Assembly (NCBI GenBank): GCA_946545035.1
Contig: CAMNND010000030.1
Coordinates: 1-11,076, forward strand
Direction: 5' to 3'
Source of the DNA: an uncultured Clostridium sp.
Lineage (GTDB): Bacteria > Bacillota > Clostridia > TANB77 > CAG-508
Length of the DNA: 11,076 bases
The notes below the pieces were generated by a model. It worked only from the letters and a program-made list of their open reading frames with translations, searched no databases and had not been told where the DNA came from. The translations under genes and the position numbers were made by a program. Positions within the stretch are counted from its first letter, which is position 1, and every line of letters starts with the position of its first letter. Below are positions 7,230 to 11,076 of the stretch, in pieces.

Positions 7230-7237
7230 CTCCTTTT
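7230..7237 (-). promoter_or_regulatory. Unusually distant ribosome binding site of the downstream GT8 gene
   Basis: AAAAGGAG on the minus strand is 14 bases from the ATG at 7215. No closer site is visible apart from A-rich purine runs. It lies inside a six-codon reading frame (ATG at 7247 to TAA) whose ATG overlaps the TAA stop of the preceding gene, so re-initiation could contribute. Confidence 0.5.
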
Positions 7238-7245
7238 ATTTTCAT

Positions 7246-8079
7246 TTATTTAAATATTTCTTCATGTTCCCTTTTTATTTTAAGATATTCATTTAAGTCT
7301 TCATCAAAATGATAGCATTTAAGCTCTCTATGTATGTCATCCACATGCCACTGCTTATAGTTCTCTGTATGTGGTGGGAAAGGTCTAAACATTAATCTCT
7401 TGCAGAAATGGCATATTACAGTACCCTTTCTGTCAAACTTAGATTGTTCATTAAATCTTCTTGGTATAATTTTTTTCTTAGTTGTTGAATAGAAAATCGC
7501 ACTTTGATCTGCAAAAAGCATCTTCTTGTTTCTTATTCTATCTCTTGCTTTCGCAAGTAATCCAGTTTCTTTGATTTTTTTCATATTTAGTAAAAGCATT
7601 CCAGCATTTATATAGTCAGGTCTTATAAGCCAACACCCATATTTTTCTTTTACTGCAGCATATTCATAATCTTCAACATCAATATTGAATAATTTAGAAA
7701 TATCGTCATCAGCCATCATATCTATATCAAGATACAAAAGCTTATCTGGAATTCCAGGTATCATATCTGCAAATAGTCTAAGTAATGTATATGGGGTACA
7801 ATATGCATTTTCGTTTTTACATCTACCAAATTCTTTCTCGTACAGCTCTGTAACATCAACCTTAGTTACCTTATTATCTTTGTTTTTTTCTTTTACAACC
7901 TTATTCAAAAAGTCTATTTGATCATCTCTCATAGATGTATAATCTGGTTTAATTCTAGAGACATCCATTGTAAATATATAACAATTAATAGGCTCCTTTG
8001 TTCTATTAGTGATTGATATAAGCTCTGTTAATGCACCATCAAATACTTTTGAATTTCCACTAAATAATATATTAATCAT
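7246..8079 (-). CDS. Family 8 glycosyltransferase
   Basis: This is a 277-residue GT8-family enzyme, close to the family core length and more divergent than its downstream neighbour. It has the metal-binding DID (118-120) in LLYLDIDMM, the sugar-nucleotide region YINAGMLLLNM (157-167), LFADQSAIF (188-196) and a His at 224 in ICHFCKR that probably matches the third metal ligand. It begins with the Rossmann-like strand NILFSGN rather than the usual IFFAxD. There is no signal peptide or membrane segment, so it should act at the inner face of the membrane. The ATG at 8079 is preceded by AAGGGGAAG. It is the first gene behind the promoter at 8108-8136 and is followed at 30 bp by the second GT8 gene; the two may add successive sugars. 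The donor and acceptor are unknown. Confidence 0.87.
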   Translation of the reverse strand: MINILFSGNSKVFDGALTELISITNRTKEPINCYIFTMDVSRIKPDYTSMRDDQIDFLNKVVKEKNKDNKVTKVDVTELYEKEFGRCKNENAYCTPYTLLRLFADMIPGIPDKLLYLDIDMMADDDISKLFNIDVEDYEYAAVKEKYGCWLIRPDYINAGMLLLNMKKIKETGLLAKARDRIRNKKMLFADQSAIFYSTTKKKIIPRRFNEQSKFDRKGTVICHFCKRLMFRPFPPHTENYKQWHVDDIHRELKCYHFDEDLNEYLKIKREHEEIFK

Positions 8080-8107
8080 TTCTACTTCCCCTTAAATTCA
8101 CTTTGGT

Positions 8108-8136
8108 ATTATACTACTTATTTATAAAAAAAACAA
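8108..8136 (-). promoter_or_regulatory. Promoter of the glycosyltransferase-acyltransferase operon
   Basis: TTGTTT (8131-8136), a 17-base spacer and a perfect TATAAT (8108-8113) lie on the minus strand about 30 bp before the first GT8 start. The -35 runs into a run of eight T residues. Together with a weak AT-only stem (AAACAA 8131-8136 with TTGTTT 8150-8155), this run could also act as a poor terminator for the flippase gene. Confidence 0.62.
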
Positions 8137-8163
8137 GTTTACAATAATTTTGTTTATGTTTTC

Positions 8164-9207
8164 TTAGTCTGTTTGTATTTTATCCTGTAAAACATTATCT
8201 TCTTTCTTTGACTTAAATAAATTTACTATAACCACAAGTCCACTTATTATAACAAATAAATAAAAGCTTACTCCTCTATTTATAAGCATTGCCCCACTTA
8301 TTGTTTCTTCTGTAAAAATTTGTTTAAATATATTCATAAATCCACTTTCGCTAACTCCAACTGCTCCTGGAAGTGGAATTCCTGAAACAGTAGCATATAG
8401 TATTGCTTGAAGACCAATCATTTTAATAATGTTTACATTACTAAATCCAATTGATCTATATACCCAGTATGGGATTGTATAATAAATTACTATTTGCACT
8501 AAAGTCGTTAGCAACATCTTCCACATAACATTCTTATTTTGTTTTATATATTTTGATGTTTCCTGATATTTATTAAGTTCATTATTTAGCTTTTCAATTT
8601 TTGCCTCTATATTCTTTACTTTAAATTTCTTTAATACTTTTATTGCAAAATTAACAAACCATTTTGAAATTCTTCTTGAGAATATACCTATAATTAATAA
8701 TCCAAGAGCCGTTGAATTAAGTGCGATTCCTATTACAAACAAAGCAATCATTCCACCCTGTATGTATCTTCCCAAAAATATTAAGCTAAATAAAGCCATT
8801 GATATGGTTATAATTTGAAAGCTACATAAGTTCATAAGTAATGCTAGAGTCGCTCCAGATGCAGATATTCTATCTCTATGCATATAATATATTTGCATTG
8901 GTTGACCACCACTAGCAGCTGGTGTTATTGCACTAAAGAAAAATCCTATAAAAGCATATTTTAATGCACTTGCTAGCTTTATGTCCTTATTTCCAGATAT
9001 TCTAAGTGTCCTAAGTAAATTTACACCTTCTAACGTTAAATATATAAACATACATAGTATTGCTATTAATATAAATGCTTTGTTTGAGTTAAGCATTAAA
9101 TTAAATATACCAAGTACATTTTGATCCTTAAGAATTACGTAGAAAGTTATAACAATAAGCGCAATGAAAAATATTAAATTAAAAATAATTTTCTTTGTTT
9201 TTTTCAT
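8164..9207 (-). CDS. Flippase-like integral membrane protein, LPG_synthase_TM/UPF0104 superfamily
   Basis: This 347-residue polytopic membrane protein has about eight hydrophobic segments (roughly 8-26, 44-62, 82-96, 120-146, 152-176, 230-250, 262-282, 308-331). It matches the superfamily that contains the membrane part of lysylphosphatidylglycerol synthase (MprF) and AglD/YbhN-type proteins, members of which flip lipids or act beside glycosyltransferases. Two signatures support this: ITPAASGGQP (94-103) and GIPLPGAVGVSE (276-287), the latter matching the P-PG-GV-E pattern of the family. A cytoplasmic loop (about 178-228) is rich in Lys and Glu. There is no MprF catalytic C-terminal domain, so it is not an aminoacyl-lipid synthase. 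The ATG at 9207 follows AGGGG by five bases. Beside two glycosyltransferases and an acyltransferase, a role in moving or assembling a membrane glycolipid is plausible but inferred. Confidence 0.87.
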   Translation of the reverse strand: MKKTKKIIFNLIFFIALIVITFYVILKDQNVLGIFNLMLNSNKAFILIAILCMFIYLTLEGVNLLRTLRISGNKDIKLASALKYAFIGFFFSAITPAASGGQPMQIYYMHRDRISASGATLALLMNLCSFQIITISMALFSLIFLGRYIQGGMIALFVIGIALNSTALGLLIIGIFSRRISKWFVNFAIKVLKKFKVKNIEAKIEKLNNELNKYQETSKYIKQNKNVMWKMLLTTLVQIVIYYTIPYWVYRSIGFSNVNIIKMIGLQAILYATVSGIPLPGAVGVSESGFMNIFKQIFTEETISGAMLINRGVSFYLFVIISGLVVIVNLFKSKKEDNVLQDKIQTD

Positions 9208-9238
9208 TTATTCCCCTAACTTATACAAAATATTGCGT

Positions 9239-9267
9239 ATTATATCATATTTACGTTTTTTTGTAAA
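9239..9267 (-). promoter_or_regulatory. Promoter of the flippase-like gene
   Basis: TTTACA (9262-9267), a 17-base spacer and a perfect TATAAT (9239-9244) lie on the minus strand, about 32 bp before the ATG at 9207. The 69-bp gap to the preceding gene has no clear terminator, so read-through from the metalloprotease-like gene is also possible. Confidence 0.68.
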
Positions 9268-9276
9268 ATTTATACT

Positions 9277-10653
9277 TTATCTTCCTTCTTCAGATGTGTC
9301 TCTTGAAATATTATCATTTTCTTTTGTATCATTGCCTTTGGATAGTCTATCAACTATTGGAACATCAATTCTGTATCTACTACTTATATTATCTTGATCT
9401 TGAAATTTTCCTGGTTCAAGATAATACTGCATTGCATATGTCTTACTAACTTTTCTTTTAAATCCCGATTTAAAGTATTCTCTTCTTCTTAGTTTGTCGG
9501 CTCTGCTCATTCCAACACCATATTCTAAGAAATCTCTTTTTATTTCTCTTTTTCTTAAATCTTGACCTCTCATAGAACGTATAACTCTTTCAAGTTTTTC
9601 TACAAATAACTTTTTCATCCTGTGGTTTCTTATAAAACTATAAACTTCTGCACTATCTCTTTCATAGTTATCTGGATATCTGTTAGCAATTACAGCTAAG
9701 TATAGATCTTCAATTGCAGTAGCTTTAGCCGAGCTGCTCTGCTCCTCAACAAGTTCGTACATATTTCCAAGCATTTCATCTATACTTTTTCTTTTTCCAT
9801 TATCTCTAAATGCTACCCTTAGTATTGGAAATTCTTCAAAAGCTTTTTTAGGGTGTCTCTTTATATAATCCTCTGCAATTAATTCTAATATACGAATTCT
9901 TTCACCTTCTGGATACTCACTTCCAGGTAATACTATATTACCTCTTTCGTTACATAGTCTTCCTATTACGGTTTTTGTTTTTCCAGATTTTCCAGCTTCA
10001 AAATTAGTATTACTTTCTCGAAGATTTCTTTTATCTGTAACCCTATGTAATCCAGGTAACTCAAAAATTGTCGCATTCATTCCATATTCTTCAGCATCAC
10101 ATTCTCTATATGTACCCCAGTAATTATTCAAATAAAAGTATGGGTCAACATGCATTGCCATTGTTTCCAATGCCAATATATATCCCTTTTCACTATACTC
10201 TCTTCTATAAGATTGCTCTATATGTTTAGTTTCGTGCATTACAGTTCTAAATGCTCTATACATTTCATCTGGATTTCCACTTGCAATATCATCTATTAAT
10301 TGCTCAGAATATATTATTTTTGAATCCGTTGGATTTGATACTGCAATGACACCTTTTACACCGTCTGGCAAAGCCTTACCATTACCTCTTCCATACTTCC
10401 AAATCATTTTTGCTTTGCTATAAATTTCTATATTAATTCTCTTACCAATACCTAAATTCATTAAACTTTGTTTTGCATAAAATTTAAGTAAAAACTCCGC
10501 CTCTTGTTTTGTAACTATATATTGAGGCTTATTAACTTTTTCAATTAATGGTTTGGCAAAATCACGAAATTTAACATATTCTTCCGGTCTTGCAAAGTTT
10601 GCATTATTTATTTTTTTACACATCTCTGCTAATTTACGATGTGAATATTCCAT
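9277..10653 (-). CDS. Uncharacterised protein with a zincin-like HExxH motif
   Basis: I do not recognise this 458-residue protein. It has no signal peptide or membrane segment and should be cytoplasmic. The strongest feature is VMHETKHIEQ, giving HETKH with His140, Glu141 and His144. Forty residues later YRECDAEEYG (182-191) supplies acidic residues, Glu184 or Glu188, that could be a third zinc ligand. This HExxH plus downstream ExxAE layout resembles zinc-metallopeptidase folds, but the overall sequence matches no family I can name. The second half (about 240-420) looks helical and rich in Lys and Arg, notably 360-415, and the last 40 residues are polar, acidic and probably disordered. The ATG at 10653 lies eight bases after AAAGGAG (10662-10668). 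It is transcribed alone, divergent from the truncated gene at the right edge, from a promoter overlapped by palindromes. Peptidase activity is a prediction from the motif only. Confidence 0.8.
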   Translation of the reverse strand: MEYSHRKLAEMCKKINNANFARPEEYVKFRDFAKPLIEKVNKPQYIVTKQEAEFLLKFYAKQSLMNLGIGKRINIEIYSKAKMIWKYGRGNGKALPDGVKGVIAVSNPTDSKIIYSEQLIDDIASGNPDEMYRAFRTVMHETKHIEQSYRREYSEKGYILALETMAMHVDPYFYLNNYWGTYRECDAEEYGMNATIFELPGLHRVTDKRNLRESNTNFEAGKSGKTKTVIGRLCNERGNIVLPGSEYPEGERIRILELIAEDYIKRHPKKAFEEFPILRVAFRDNGKRKSIDEMLGNMYELVEEQSSSAKATAIEDLYLAVIANRYPDNYERDSAEVYSFIRNHRMKKLFVEKLERVIRSMRGQDLRKREIKRDFLEYGVGMSRADKLRRREYFKSGFKRKVSKTYAMQYYLEPGKFQDQDNISSRYRIDVPIVDRLSKGNDTKENDNISRDTSEEGR

Positions 10654-10667
10654 TTATTTCTCTCCTT

Positions 10668-10694
10668 TATATACTAATCTTTAATTAGTATATA
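10668..10694. repeat. 11-bp inverted repeat at the metalloprotease-like promoter
   Basis: TATATACTAAT (10668-10678) and ATTAGTATATA (10684-10694) are perfect inverted copies around CTTTA. With transcription predicted to start near 10680, the distal arm would not be transcribed, so this is better read as a DNA operator than as an RNA hairpin. Confidence 0.7.
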
Positions 10695-10698
10695 CTAA
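10685..10698. promoter_or_regulatory. Perfect 14-bp palindrome, candidate operator
   Basis: TTAGTATATACTAA is its own reverse complement and covers the -10 box of the minus-strand promoter. It shares its ATTAGTATATA half with the inverted repeat at 10668-10694, so three ACTAA-type half-sites lie in tandem. This arrangement fits a dimeric repressor; the regulator is not in the window. Confidence 0.55.
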
Positions 10699-10715
10699 CA
10701 AAATTAAAAATACAA
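10687..10715 (-). promoter_or_regulatory. Promoter of the metalloprotease-like gene
   Basis: On the minus strand TTGTAT (10710-10715), 17 bases and TATACT (10687-10692) form a good sigma-A-type promoter. It predicts a leader of about 27 nt before the ATG at 10653. Confidence 0.6.
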
Positions 10716-10751
10716 CAATCCTTGTTAAAATGATAAATAAGCTTAAAAATA

Positions 10752-10780
10752 TTGATTTTTCGTGAATTTTATGGTAAACT
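10752..10780 (+). promoter_or_regulatory. Promoter of the truncated plus-strand gene
   Basis: TTGATT (10752-10757), a 17-base spacer and TAAACT (10775-10780) lie on the plus strand, about 31 bp before the ATG at 10812. It faces away from the minus-strand promoter, with 36 bp between the two -35 boxes. Confidence 0.58.
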
Positions 10781-10788
10781 ATAGTTTA
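10775..10788. promoter_or_regulatory. Perfect 14-bp palindrome over the plus-strand -10 box
   Basis: TAAACTATAGTTTA equals its own reverse complement and begins exactly at the -10 hexamer, running to the predicted start site. It is a candidate operator. Its half-site differs from the TTAGTAT element of the divergent promoter, so the two genes may answer to different regulators. Confidence 0.45.
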
Positions 10789-10811
10789 TATTTCATTGGA
10801 GGTTTTATAAT

Positions 10812-11076
10812 ATGGATTTTAGTGATAAATATGTAAAAACATACACAGACACGTGCAATGCAGTCGCCGATATATCTATGGCAATTAATGGTGATATGCA
10901 ATCAAAATCAAAATATAGGATAATTCCACTAATTAAAAAAGAAAGAAATATGCAGTTTAATGCTGTTGATTTTAATACATTAAATGAAACATCAATATTT
11001 ATGAGTAAAAAGACTATTGGTGTAAAACTATTTAGTAAGAATCATACACCAATAAGCAGTTATTCTGTATCTAGAA
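10812..11076 (+). CDS. Unrecognised protein, N-terminal part only
   Basis: An open frame starts at the ATG at 10812, nine bases after GGAGG (10798-10802), and runs off the window after 88 codons. The protein begins MDFSDKYVKTYTDTCNAVAD and has no signal peptide or hydrophobic segment in the visible part. It is mixed polar with several Lys and Ser residues. I do not recognise it and assign no function. The good promoter and ribosome binding site make it a real gene. It is divergent from the metalloprotease-like gene across 158 bp, so shared regulation is possible. Its full length and 3' end lie outside the window. Confidence 0.75.
   Translation, partial: MDFSDKYVKTYTDTCNAVADISMAINGDMQSKSKYRIIPLIKKERNMQFNAVDFNTLNETSIFMSKKTIGVKLFSKNHTPISSYSVSR

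Noticed and set aside
7227..7247. Six-codon minus-strand frame between the two GT8 genes, starting at the ATG that overlaps the upstream stop.
   Set aside because: It is too short to call a gene and has no ribosome binding site of its own. It is mentioned only because it contains the next gene's ribosome binding site.
8131..8155. AAACAA/TTGTTT stem followed by eight T residues as a terminator of the flippase gene.
   Set aside because: The stem is six pairs, nearly all A-T, with a loop of 13 bases. It is too weak to call separately, and the same bases serve better as the -35 of the next promoter.
9236..9255. Imperfect dyad (CGTA ... TACG) around the flippase promoter -10 box.
   Set aside because: Only the outer four bases and a few inner ones pair, which is weak in such AT-rich sequence.

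Overview
The window is AT-rich, tightly packed bacterial DNA. Strong AAGGAG-type ribosome binding sites, A/T-biased codon use, tryptophan read by TGG and TGA used as a normal stop point to a low-GC Bacillota, most likely a clostridial lineage. I could not place it more precisely. Nine complete genes lie on the minus strand, and one truncated gene starts on the plus strand at the right edge. I see no tRNA, rRNA, CRISPR array, insertion sequence or phage gene, and no gene-free stretch longer than about 160 bases.

Right edge (about 9277-11076): a 458-residue cytoplasmic protein with a zincin-like HETKH motif stands divergent from an unrecognised plus-strand gene. Their shared 158-bp intergenic region holds two face-away promoters. 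Each has a perfect 14-bp palindrome over its -10 box, which suggests that both are repressor-controlled.

Middle (about 5276-9267): a lipid and glycan cassette. It contains a flippase-like integral membrane protein (LPG_synthase_TM/UPF0104 superfamily) with its own promoter, then two family-8 glycosyltransferases and a PlsC-like acyltransferase behind a second good promoter. A strong Rho-independent terminator closes it. The likely theme is assembly of a cell-envelope glycolipid or glycan; the product cannot be read from sequence.

Left (66-5242): an apparent four-gene operon in the order FtsX-type ABC permease, ABC ATPase, OmpR-family response regulator, histidine kinase. A terminator follows it. 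This is the layout of antimicrobial-peptide or envelope-stress sensing and detoxification modules (Bce/Mac-like). A pair of 11-bp-phased direct repeats in place of a good -35 box upstream of the permease is a candidate binding site for the regulator. A long hairpin and a possible internal promoter separate the transporter genes from the two-component genes.

Three genes (permease, ATPase, acyltransferase) have an upstream in-frame TTG that would extend them, but ribosome binding site placement favours the downstream ATG in each case. The shorter coordinates are given here.
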